Shown here piece after piece: positions 1-5,957 of a DNA stretch of 8,245 nt (position 1 is the stretch's first letter; every line of letters starts with the position of its first letter). Location of the stretch: positions 1 to 8,245 of the forward strand of contig JACQZD010000210.1 in assembly GCA_016207865.1 (NCBI GenBank), in the 5' to 3' direction. Source of the stretch: Nitrospirota bacterium. Its GTDB lineage: Bacteria > Nitrospirota > Thermodesulfovibrionia > UBA6902 > DSMQ01. The translations under genes were made by a program, and so were the position numbers. A model generated the notes under the pieces. That model was not told the origin of the DNA. It saw only the letters and a list, made by a program, of their open reading frames with translations, and searched no databases.

Positions 1-183
1 AATTTTTTCGGAGAGTCCTCCGGTAGGTTCAAGCCTGTCAGTATTAACCGCCCCCAGCATTGCCACCCTGCCGCGGGCGCCCATTGCTTCATCAAGGGCC
101 GTCAGGTATGTGGGACACAGCGCTTTGCACGCGCCGCACCTTACGCATTTGAAAAGTTCTTTGCTGTACTGAAGCTCATTCAT
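1..183 (-). CDS. GlcF/LutA-like Fe-S oxidoreductase subunit, N-terminal part (runs off left edge)
   Basis: Only the first 61 codons are in the window, open to the edge. The start is ATG at 183-181, overlapping the larE stop (176-178) by 8 nt, which suggests translational coupling. Near the N-terminus there is a ferredoxin-type cluster motif, C13-x2-C16-x2-C19-x3-C23-P, within the string KCVRCGACKALCPTY, followed by a glycine/arginine-containing stretch (MGARGRVAML). This layout matches the iron-sulfur subunits of glycolate oxidase (GlcF) and of lactate-utilisation or heterodisulfide-reductase-like complexes, which pass electrons from a flavin subunit (GlcD/LldD type). Normally a second cluster motif and two CCG domains follow, and these lie outside the window. 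The family is fairly sure. The substrate (glycolate, D-lactate or other 2-hydroxy acid) cannot be told from this fragment, though larE next door makes lactate an attractive guess. Confidence 0.75.
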   Translation of the reverse strand, partial: MNELQYSKELFKCVRCGACKALCPTYLTALDEAMGARGRVAMLGAVNTDRLEPTGGLSEKI

Positions 184-973
184 TCAGGCTTCCGCTTCTG
201 AAGCCCTGAAGGTCCAGTGCAACATACTTAAAACCAATCGTCTTGAAAAAATCAACAGTCTGCTTGCGCGTCTCATTATTTTCAAAGACCGCCCTGTCTT
301 CAGGCAAGACCTCAATTCTCACTATATCGCCGTGGTGTCTCACCCTGAATTCTTTTAAACCGAATTTCCTCAGAAACTCTTCAGCCTGCGCAACCATCCG
401 GAGATTTTCAGCAGTAATTTTATGACCGTAGGGAAAACGCGATGCCAGGCACGGCGCCGCAGGCTTATCCCAGGTCGCAAGCCCGAGTTCAAAAGAGATG
501 TCCCTTATTTCTTTTTTTGTAAGCCCTGCCTCAAGCAGCGGGCTCCTGACACCGGTCTCGGCGGCGGCGCGCCTGCCGGGCCTGTGGTCCTGCCTGTCGT
601 CTGCGTTAGTGCCGTCAAGAATATTGGAAAACCCTTCTTCAAGGGCAATCTTCTGTAACTTGCAGAACAGCTCTTTTTTACAGTAGTAGCACCTCTCAGG
701 AGGATTGCTTGCAAAATTTTCGTCCTGAAGCTCTTTTGTCTCAATTATCCTGTGCGGTACGCTGAGAGAAACCGCAACCTGCTTTGCAAATAAAAGTTCT
801 TCGCCCGGAAGGCTTTCCGAAACCGCGGTCACTGCAAGAATGCGCTTAAGCCCGGCCATAGAAGCAGCCTTTAAGACAAGCGTGCTGTCAGCGCCTCCTG
901 AAAAAGCAATTACGGCGCCGTCCATCGGTTTGATTATGTCTATTAATTTTTCTATTTTGCCGTTTATAGTCAT
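176..973 (-). CDS. larE: LarE: ATP-dependent sacrificial sulfur transferase
   Basis: LarE activates its substrate, P2CMN, by adenylylation and donates sulfur from its own cysteine to build the nickel-pincer cofactor of lactate racemase; it acts in the cytoplasm. Seen here, numbering from the ATG at 973: a PP-loop ATP motif (AFSGGADST, about residues 23-31), a C-x2-C pair (ERCYYC), the block GTNADDRQDHRPG, and the block WDKPAAPCLASRFPYG. The Cys in this last block is residue 175 and should correspond to the sacrificial Cys176 of Lactobacillus plantarum LarE (inference from family knowledge). Length is 265 aa, normal for the family. An upstream ATG at 1003 would add 10 residues (MCVSRFGLNF) but begins at the edge of a repeat element, so I prefer 973, whose N-terminus looks like that of other LarE proteins. 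Neither start has a strong Shine-Dalgarno sequence. No larA, larB or larC is visible; a GlcF-like gene follows directly. Confidence 0.88.
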   Translation of the reverse strand: MTINGKIEKLIDIIKPMDGAVIAFSGGADSTLVLKAASMAGLKRILAVTAVSESLPGEELLFAKQVAVSLSVPHRIIETKELQDENFASNPPERCYYCKKELFCKLQKIALEEGFSNILDGTNADDRQDHRPGRRAAAETGVRSPLLEAGLTKKEIRDISFELGLATWDKPAAPCLASRFPYGHKITAENLRMVAQAEEFLRKFGLKEFRVRHHGDIVRIEVLPEDRAVFENNETRKQTVDFFKTIGFKYVALDLQGFRSGSLNE

Positions 974-1005
974 AAAATTTAATCCAAATCTTGATACACA
1001 CATCC

Positions 1006-1070
1006 GTCATTCCCGCGAAAGCGGGAATCCAGAGAAAAAAGACTGGATTCCGGGTCAAGCTCGGAATGAC
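1006..1070. repeat. 65-nt inverted-repeat element (REP/MITE-like, palindromic)
   Basis: The outer ends are inverted copies: gtcattcc at the left and ggaatgac at the right. The inner arms gaatccag and ctggattc are also complementary. The left arm contains its own perfect hairpin, attcccgc-gaaa-gcgggaat (1009-1028). The right arm is a diverged version with cgggtcaagctcgg in place of the hairpin. Elements built on this GTCATTCCCGCGAAAGCGGGAATCC core are widespread in many bacterial genomes, for example the Neisseria dRS3-type repeats. Here it fills the gap between rng and larE, where the transcript could fold into a long stem that might act as an attenuator or processing site. It has no clear T-tract, so I do not call it a terminator. 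Confidence 0.8.
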
Positions 1071-1120
1071 AATACTGCTTGAGGATATGACAATAATATT
1101 ACAGGCTTCAATGGTTATAC

Positions 1121-2602
1121 CTACGCCGTTGTTATTTCGTAATATTCCTGATGGAAATTCTTATCAGTCTTTATTATCAGCTTCAGTGAATAGGTCTTTT
1201 CAATCTCGTCAACGCCTTCCCTTTCCTCTTCATAGAAAAGGTCTGCCACCTGCGGATGCACGGTTACAATTATCCTGCCGTCTTTCTCATCTGAACCTAT
1301 TTTCCTTAATTCCCTGAATATCTCATAACAAACAGTCACCGGGGATTTTACAAAACCCTTTCCCTCGCAATAAGTACAAGGCTCGCAGAGAGACCTTCCA
1401 AGGCTCTCCCTCACCCTTTTCCTTGTCATTTCAATAAGCCCTAACTCAGAGACCTGAAGCACTGTGCTTTTTGCGCGGTCTTTAGCCATGGCCTCCTGAA
1501 ATGCGGTAAACAGCTTCTTTCTGTTTTCCTCTTTTTCCATATCAATAAAATCTATGATTATTATGCCGCCCAGATTCCTGAGCCGTATCTGATACGCAAT
1601 CTCTTTTACAGCCTCAAGGTTAGTCTTGAGTATTGTATCTTCAAGCGTCACCTTGCCGACGTATTTCCCTGTATTTACATCTATTGCAATCAGCGCCTCT
1701 GTCTGGTCAATAAGTATATATCCGCCTGATTTTAACCACACCTTCCTGCCGAGCGCCTTGGGTATTTCAAGCTCAATGCCGAAGAAATCAAAAATAGGTT
1801 CAGGGCTGTCATAAAGCTCTATCCTTGATATAAGCTTCGGGAAATAGGTATTAACAAAATCAACGACTCTTTTAAACTCAGATTTTGAGTCAATAATTAC
1901 CCTGTTCACAGAATGCCCGAGCAGGTCCCTCACGCTTCTGAATACAATGTCAAAATCGTTGTAAAGAATATGCGGCGCCCCGACCTTGTCCTTCTTCTCC
2001 TGAATGTTATCCCATAACAACATCAGGAACTCAATATCTTTTTTAAGCTCTTCTTCAGTGCATCCCTCGCTTGCCGTCCTCACAATAAGGCCAAAACCAG
2101 GACGCTTGATGCTGTTGACGATTTCCTTGAGCCTCGTCCGCTCATTCTCCTCAAGAATCCTTCTTGAAATTCCGATATGCTCAACCCCGGGCATAAGCAC
2201 AAGATACCTGCCGGGAAGGGTAATGTATGACGTCACCCTTGCGCCTTTTGTGCCGATGGAGTCTTTTGACACCTGCACAATAATGTCCTGTCCTTCCTGC
2301 AAAAGCTCCTCAATCTTTACCAGATGAGGCGGAAACACATCCGTTATATCCTCGCCAAACAGGGAATAGTCAAAATTTGAATACACATCGGCCACATGCA
2401 GGAATGCGGCCTTCCCGACTCCCAGGTCCACAAATGCGGACTGCATCCCCGGCAGTATCTTTACAACCTTGCCTTTATAAATATTGCCTACCGGACTAAT
2501 ATCCTTTTTCTTTTCAAAGTAAAGCTCTGCAAGCTGACCTGACTCAAGCAGCGCCAGCCTCGTTTCTTCCCTGTTTACGTTTAATACTATGTCATTAGCC
2601 AT
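1121..2602 (-). CDS. rng: Ribonuclease G (RNase E/G family)
   Basis: This is an endoribonuclease that cuts single-stranded AU-rich RNA in rRNA maturation and mRNA decay. The protein is 493 aa, the usual length for RNase G, without the long C-terminal scaffold of RNase E. An S1 RNA-binding domain occupies about residues 37-120 (NIYKGKVVKILPGMQSAFVDLG). The catalytic DNase I-like region carries the two metal-binding aspartates in AIDVNTGK (Asp308) and IIIIDFIDM (Asp351), equivalent to Asp303 and Asp346 of E. coli RNase E. The zinc-link cysteines are C406-E-P-C409. The ATG at 2602 has a good Shine-Dalgarno sequence (GGAG, five bases upstream of the start) and overlaps the radical SAM stop by 16 nt, so the two genes are very likely co-transcribed. 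In many bacteria this pair precedes rplU and rpmA (from family knowledge); here it is followed by a repeat and larE. Confidence 0.95.
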   Translation of the reverse strand: MANDIVLNVNREETRLALLESGQLAELYFEKKKDISPVGNIYKGKVVKILPGMQSAFVDLGVGKAAFLHVADVYSNFDYSLFGEDITDVFPPHLVKIEELLQEGQDIIVQVSKDSIGTKGARVTSYITLPGRYLVLMPGVEHIGISRRILEENERTRLKEIVNSIKRPGFGLIVRTASEGCTEEELKKDIEFLMLLWDNIQEKKDKVGAPHILYNDFDIVFRSVRDLLGHSVNRVIIDSKSEFKRVVDFVNTYFPKLISRIELYDSPEPIFDFFGIELEIPKALGRKVWLKSGGYILIDQTEALIAIDVNTGKYVGKVTLEDTILKTNLEAVKEIAYQIRLRNLGGIIIIDFIDMEKEENRKKLFTAFQEAMAKDRAKSTVLQVSELGLIEMTRKRVRESLGRSLCEPCTYCEGKGFVKSPVTVCYEIFRELRKIGSDEKDGRIIVTVHPQVADLFYEEEREGVDEIEKTYSLKLIIKTDKNFHQEYYEITTA

Positions 2603-5133
2603 ACTTTCTCCATCCCTCTTTCGGTCTTTGACAACACATCTGATTGTTCCTGTCTTTCGGCATGAATACCGGTCCTTTTTATCTCAAGCCCGTACAACTC
2701 GTCTTTTGACAACCGGAACACCTCTTTAAGTATTTCATAAAGCCTCACCTTTATTCCGCCTGCATCCTTCATGGCAAGCCTTAAAATTCCATCACGCATA
2801 TCCGCCTCTTCAACCATCTGCCTTATATCAATTGTCTTTCCGTCTCTTGTTATCGGATGCTGAGAGCTCTGCATAAAATTCAGGAGCAAATCCCTGTTTA
2901 AAGGCGTCTTGTCGGTTATTATTTCATATTTGTACTTAAAAATAAAATCATCATTTATCTTCACCCGGCCTGCAAGCGCCGAAGCGCGTACAATCCCGAG
3001 TCCTTCCGGAAGCACGGCATTCACCTTTGAAATAATTTCACCCGCATTCACAGGGGCGTATACCTCTGCGTCAAAATATTCATTGAGCCCTTCAATGCCG
3101 ACGGAAAGCGCAGGCCCGAATGATACCTTTGGAAGCGGATGGAAACCACTTGAATAAACCAGCGGCACTTCCGCCCTTTTCATGGCCCTAAGAAACGCCC
3201 GGACCACTTCAAGGTGCGAGAGATAACGCAGCGCTCCGGTCTTTGAAAAAATCATTCTTATCCTTATTGGCAATGCGTGATGCGTGCCTGGACGGCAGAC
3301 CGGCGTGATGCGTGATGCATGATGCAGAGGTTGCATGTTATCTTCTGACTCCTGACTCTTTTCTCTGCATTCCAGCCCGCAGTTGTGACAGACCTGCCTG
3401 CAGTTTTGAGTCGTATGCTCTTTAAACGCATTCTGAAATTCACTCGTCAGAAATTCTTTTGTAACGCCTGTATCAATAATATCCCACGGAAGCTTATCAT
3501 CAAGTTCATACTTTCTTTCAGCCCGGCTCATTATATTAATGCCCGTCGCATCAGCCGCAGCAAGCCACTTCTGAAAATCAAATGTCTCAGACCACCCGTC
3601 AAAAGTACAGCCGAGCCTCCATGCAGTCTCAATAAGCGAGGCCGTATCTGCGTCTCCCCTTGACAACGCGGCCTCAAGAAGGCTCACTTCAACATGCTGG
3701 CCCTTGAAATTAAATCCGCCACTTTGCAATGTATTCCTGAGATAATCCTGCCTCTTTCTCAATTCCTTAAAAGGCATCTGCCCGAGCCATTGAAACGGGG
3801 TATGCGGCTTGGGCACAAAAGCGGAAATACCCACATTGATGTTTACACTGCGCTTTGTTAATTCCCTGCCTTTTTTTGACGCGTGCCTTACCATATTCAT
3901 TATCCCATCTATATCATGCTCCGTCTCAGTGGGAAGCCCTATCATGAAGTACAGCTTTATATTTTTCCATCCGGCGCTGAAAAGCCTCTCAAGCGCCGCA
4001 TCATAATCCGTATCTTCAAGATTTTTGTTGATTACATTCCTGAGTCTTTTCGTTCCTGCCTCAGGCGCTATTGTAAAGCCGGTTTTTCTGACGCTTTTTA
4101 TTTCATCAAGCACATCCCTGCTGACAGAGCCTACTCTTAATGACGGCAGTGATATAGCAATGTGCTGATTTGAAAATACCCTGTTAAATGTCTTTATCAA
4201 AGGCAAAAGACAGCTATAATCGCCTGTGCTCAGCGATGTAAAAGAGACTTCTTCATAACCTGTGTTTGCGATTAATTTGCGGGCCAGCGACAGGATTTTT
4301 TCTGGACTTCTCTCCCTTACGGGTCTGTAAATTATTCCCGCCTGGCAAAAACGGCAGCCTTCTGCGCATCCCCTGGCCACTTCTATGGCAATCCTGTCAT
4401 GCACAATAGAGTTAAAAGGCACTACGGTCGCTTCAGGGAAATGCGCCTCATCAAGATTTTCAACAACCCTTCTCTTTATTCTTCGCCCGTTCAGTTTGTG
4501 CACTGCCGGAACATAAACGCCCTCCAACTCCGAAAGCGCCTTTAATAATTCATCTTTACTCCTGTATCCTGCATCCTGAATCTTGCATCCTGAATCTTGT
4601 CCCCTGACCCTCTCATAAACATCTATAATTTCCTTTACTGCCTCTTCCCCGTCGCCTATGACAAACGCGTCTATGAACGGCGTGAGAGGCATCGGGTTCG
4701 CCGCACACGGACCGCCTGCAATTACAACCGGAAATTCATCGCCTCTGTCTTCCGCCCTGACAGGAATTCCGCCGAGGTCCAGCATATTGAGCACATTTGT
4801 ATATGAGAGTTCATATTGAAGACTGAAACCAACAATATCAAAATCCTTTAAAGGTCTCCTGCTTTCAAGCGTTGAAAGCAGTTCACCCTTCTGCCTAAGA
4901 TATTTTTCATAATCAATCCATGGAGCAAAGACCCTTTCCGCAGAGGCATAGGGGATATTATTTATTATTGAATATAAAACCTTCAGCCCCAGATGAGACA
5001 TCCCGATTTCGTAAGTGTCAGGAAAACAGAGGGCCGCCTTCACCCGCGCCTCCTGGCCTTTACGGATAATATTGACCTCACTGCCTGCATATCTGCTTGG
5101 TTTTTGAAAGTGTGCAATATTCATGAACATCAT
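2587..5133 (-). CDS. B12-binding-type radical SAM protein (TIGR03960-like) fused to DUF2344 (TIGR03936-like)
   Basis: An 848-aa two-part protein. Residues about 20-170 resemble the B12-binding-like N-terminal domain (CFPDTYEIGMSHLG). The radical SAM motif is C256-x3-C260-x2-C263 in RGCAEGCRFCQAG, the 4Fe-4S ligands for cleaving S-adenosylmethionine. A second cysteine group, C578-x3-C582-x2-C585-x3-C589, closes the first part. Residues about 621-800 (IRIRMIFSKTGALRYLSHLE onward) match DUF2344. In many genomes these are two adjacent genes; here they are fused. The substrate is not known for this family; the regular link to rng and ribosomal-protein genes suggests RNA or ribosome modification (inference). 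Heptamer repeats encode residues about 175-191 and the interdomain linker 592-620. Start choice is uncertain: ATGs at 5133, 5130 and 5124 are all possible and none has a clear Shine-Dalgarno sequence. Confidence 0.9.
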   Translation of the reverse strand: MMFMNIAHFQKPSRYAGSEVNIIRKGQEARVKAALCFPDTYEIGMSHLGLKVLYSIINNIPYASAERVFAPWIDYEKYLRQKGELLSTLESRRPLKDFDIVGFSLQYELSYTNVLNMLDLGGIPVRAEDRGDEFPVVIAGGPCAANPMPLTPFIDAFVIGDGEEAVKEIIDVYERVRGQDSGCKIQDAGYRSKDELLKALSELEGVYVPAVHKLNGRRIKRRVVENLDEAHFPEATVVPFNSIVHDRIAIEVARGCAEGCRFCQAGIIYRPVRERSPEKILSLARKLIANTGYEEVSFTSLSTGDYSCLLPLIKTFNRVFSNQHIAISLPSLRVGSVSRDVLDEIKSVRKTGFTIAPEAGTKRLRNVINKNLEDTDYDAALERLFSAGWKNIKLYFMIGLPTETEHDIDGIMNMVRHASKKGRELTKRSVNINVGISAFVPKPHTPFQWLGQMPFKELRKRQDYLRNTLQSGGFNFKGQHVEVSLLEAALSRGDADTASLIETAWRLGCTFDGWSETFDFQKWLAAADATGINIMSRAERKYELDDKLPWDIIDTGVTKEFLTSEFQNAFKEHTTQNCRQVCHNCGLECREKSQESEDNMQPLHHASRITPVCRPGTHHALPIRIRMIFSKTGALRYLSHLEVVRAFLRAMKRAEVPLVYSSGFHPLPKVSFGPALSVGIEGLNEYFDAEVYAPVNAGEIISKVNAVLPEGLGIVRASALAGRVKINDDFIFKYKYEIITDKTPLNRDLLLNFMQSSQHPITRDGKTIDIRQMVEEADMRDGILRLAMKDAGGIKVRLYEILKEVFRLSKDELYGLEIKRTGIHAERQEQSDVLSKTERGMEKVWLMT
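3275..3358. repeat. In-frame heptamer repeats in the interdomain linker of the radical SAM/DUF2344 gene
   Basis: On the plus strand, 7-bp units run gcgtgat-gcgtg (3275-3286), then gcgtgat-gcgtgat-gcatgat (3303-3323), then, with a different unit, ctgactc-ctgactc (3345-3358). They encode roughly residues 592-620 (SQESEDNMQPLHHASR...), a low-complexity stretch lying exactly between the cysteine-rich end of the radical SAM part and the start of DUF2344. The position suggests that the repeats were inserted or expanded where the protein tolerates it. Confidence 0.75.
4561..4609. repeat. In-frame array of seven degenerate heptamers inside the radical SAM gene
   Basis: Seven consecutive 7-bp units can be read on the plus strand: cctgtat, cctgcat, cctgaat, cttgcat, cctgaat, cttgtcc, cctgacc. 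They encode about residues 175-191 (RVRGQDSGCKIQDAGYR), a polar insertion between the B12-binding-like domain and the radical SAM core. The array keeps the reading frame with its flanks. Confidence 0.75.
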
Positions 5134-5135
5134 TC

Positions 5136-5165
5136 ATTATCACACAGGGTATTGTTTAAAATCAA
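5136..5165 (-). promoter_or_regulatory. Possible sigma70-type promoter for the radical SAM-rng operon
   Basis: On the minus strand TTGATT (5165-5160) and GATAAT (5141-5136) are separated by 18 nt, and the -10 is preceded by TGT, resembling an extended -10. A start site about 7 nt downstream would fall at the cluster of ATG codons 5133-5124, leaving almost no leader. This fits the lack of a Shine-Dalgarno sequence, but may instead mean that the real promoter lies farther upstream. Confidence 0.35.
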
Positions 5166-5174
5166 TTTCATTTA

Positions 5175-5212
5175 AGAAAATTTCCCTTAGAAAATTTCCC
5201 TTTGAAAAATTT
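5175..5212. repeat. Perfect 14-bp tandem repeat plus partial third copy in the divergent promoter region
   Basis: The unit agaaaatttccctt occurs twice back to back (5175-5188, 5189-5202), followed by a weaker third match, tgaaaaattt (5203-5212). It lies between the divergent radical SAM and PilZ genes, upstream of both, overlapping the candidate -35 of the PilZ gene. It could be a set of regulator binding sites or a simple slippage product. Confidence 0.7.
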
Positions 5213-5229
5213 AATAACAGTGGTAGAAT
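5202..5229 (+). promoter_or_regulatory. Possible sigma70-type promoter for the PilZ gene
   Basis: TTGAAA (5202-5207) and TAGAAT (5224-5229) with a 16-nt spacer each match the sigma70 consensus at 5 of 6 bases. The predicted start site would sit at the ATG (5237), so the message would be leaderless or nearly so. Confidence 0.35.
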
Positions 5230-5236
5230 AATAGTT

Positions 5237-5563
5237 ATGGACGACAGAAGGCGCGCCAGACGAATTGTTATTAAGCTGAAGGCGGAGATTGTCACTGAAA
5301 GCCAGGGAAGCAACACAGGATATTTAGAAAATCTTTCAGAGGAAGGCATCTACATGATAAGTGCGCCTGCAAATCCTATGATTGATCTTCAGCCCGGGAC
5401 GGCCTTTGACCTGAAATTTCAACTTCCTTCAGGTCAAAATGTAAACCTCCACTGCAAAGTAAAATGGTCCTTTAAAACCCCGCCGCACTGCCTGACAAGC
5501 AGCATGGGGCTTGAAATTATTGACCCGCCCGAAGAGTATAAAGAGTTATTGAAAACGCTGTAA
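5237..5563 (+). CDS. PilZ-domain protein (putative c-di-GMP receptor)
   Basis: A single-domain protein of 108 aa. It carries both halves of the PilZ c-di-GMP-binding signature: an arginine-rich N-terminus, MDDRRRARR (RxxxR, residues 4-9), and N32-L-S-E-E-G37 (the D/NxSxxG motif). It ends in the typical strand and helix, MGLEIIDPPEEYKELL. PilZ proteins bind cyclic di-GMP and change motility, exopolysaccharide or gene output; a lone domain like this acts through an unknown partner. The frame is open upstream to ATG 5123, but the extra 38 residues come from the repeat-rich intergenic region and do not look like PilZ, so I use 5237. There is no clear Shine-Dalgarno sequence. A small membrane-protein operon follows 100 nt downstream on the same strand; whether they share a role is unknown. 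Confidence 0.9.
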   Translation: MDDRRRARRIVIKLKAEIVTESQGSNTGYLENLSEEGIYMISAPANPMIDLQPGTAFDLKFQLPSGQNVNLHCKVKWSFKTPPHCLTSSMGLEIIDPPEEYKELLKTL

Positions 5564-5575
5564 CAGGCCCCTGTT
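5562..5575 (+). other. Short perfect inverted repeat at the PilZ stop codon
   Basis: AACAGG and CCTGTT flank CC, starting within the TAA stop codon. No T-tract follows, so it is at most a weak mRNA 3' hairpin and not a convincing intrinsic terminator. Confidence 0.3.
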
Positions 5576-5598
5576 CTACACAAAAAACTTCATCTTTA

Positions 5599-5627
5599 TT
5601 GACCGCAGAGACAATGTGTGGTAGTCT
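5599..5627 (+). promoter_or_regulatory. Weak candidate promoter for the small membrane-protein operon
   Basis: TTGACC (5599-5604) and TAGTCT (5622-5627) are 17 nt apart. The -35 matches well and the -10 poorly. A start site near 5634 would give a leader of about 30 nt holding the strong Shine-Dalgarno sequence AAGGAGGG (about 5649-5655). Confidence 0.3.
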
Positions 5628-5663
5628 GTGAGAAGGGAAATCTGAAAAAAGGAGGGAATTATT

Positions 5664-5741
5664 ATGTCAACAGATGCTGAGATCATTCCGGGCCTTATTG
5701 CCCTGATAAGCAGTCTGATTGCAATGATTATGTTACTTTAG
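5664..5741 (+). CDS. Small hydrophobic peptide, 25 aa; first part of an amber-split membrane-protein frame
   Basis: The ATG at 5664 has one of the best Shine-Dalgarno sequences in the window (AAAGGAGGG, 8-9 nt upstream). The 25 codons give a short acidic head (MSTDAEIIPG) and one hydrophobic helix (LIALISSLIAMIMLL), ending in TAG at 5739. The frame after the TAG stays open for another 71 codons, through the next small membrane ORF. Two readings are possible: a full-length membrane protein of about 97-98 residues broken by one nonsense codon (or read through it), or a free single-helix peptide like those of small membrane regulators or type I toxins. The sequence alone cannot separate them. 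Confidence 0.6.
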   Translation: MSTDAEIIPGLIALISSLIAMIMLL

Positions 5742-5774
5742 GTCGTCACGGTAATCGGCGGAAGCATAGGCCGC

Positions 5775-5957
5775 ATGATTAAAATGATGGTTGCAGGCAT
5801 TTTCTTTTCAGTTTTTCTTCATGCAGGAGTTGAACTTGCCGCAGGATTCGGATTAATAAGTGAAGGTCCGCTTATGATTATAATGGGAATACTTATAACG
5901 GCAGGGGCCGTTGCCTTTATTTCTGCCGGAAGCATAGGGATAAAATCTCTCAAATGA
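5775..5957 (+). CDS. Small membrane protein, second part of the amber-split frame (60 aa)
   Basis: This lies in the same frame as the 25-codon ORF upstream, 11 codons after its TAG. As a free ORF it starts at ATG 5775, with a poorly placed GGAAG upstream; reinitiation after the upstream stop is conceivable. Two hydrophobic stretches are seen: about residues 4-25 (MMVAGIFFSVFLHAG...), carrying HAGVELAAGFGLI, and about 33-55 (LMIIMGILITAGAVAFISAG), followed by a basic tail (IKSLK). Joined to the upstream part it would have three membrane helices, with a glycine-rich turn VIGGSIGRM between the first and second. I do not recognise a named family. The stop overlaps the next start (ATGA), so the two are translationally coupled. 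Confidence 0.55.
   Translation: MIKMMVAGIFFSVFLHAGVELAAGFGLISEGPLMIIMGILITAGAVAFISAGSIGIKSLK

Noticed and set aside
505..744. Second minus-strand ORF and several plus-strand ORFs inside larE, rng, the radical SAM gene and the methyltransferase
   Set aside because: They are out-of-frame shadows of strongly supported genes, with no Shine-Dalgarno sequences or recognisable domains.
974..1003. larE start at ATG 1003
   Set aside because: It begins at the edge of a repeat element and adds ten residues that LarE proteins do not normally have; ATG 973 gives the usual N-terminus.
4561..4609. CRISPR-like array
   Set aside because: Units are 7 bp with no spacers, and the array lies inside a coding gene. 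The same applies to the repeats at 3275-3358 and 6381-6415.
5123..5236. Longer N-terminus for the PilZ protein from ATG 5123
   Set aside because: The extra 38 residues come from the AT-rich tandem-repeat intergenic region, overlap the divergent gene's start, and do not resemble PilZ proteins, which usually start just before the arginine motif.
5739..5741. TAG as a pyrrolysine codon
   Set aside because: No pyl genes are visible, the position is the end of a hydrophobic helix, and the protein is not a methylamine methyltransferase. Nonsense mutation, readthrough or a genuine split are simpler.
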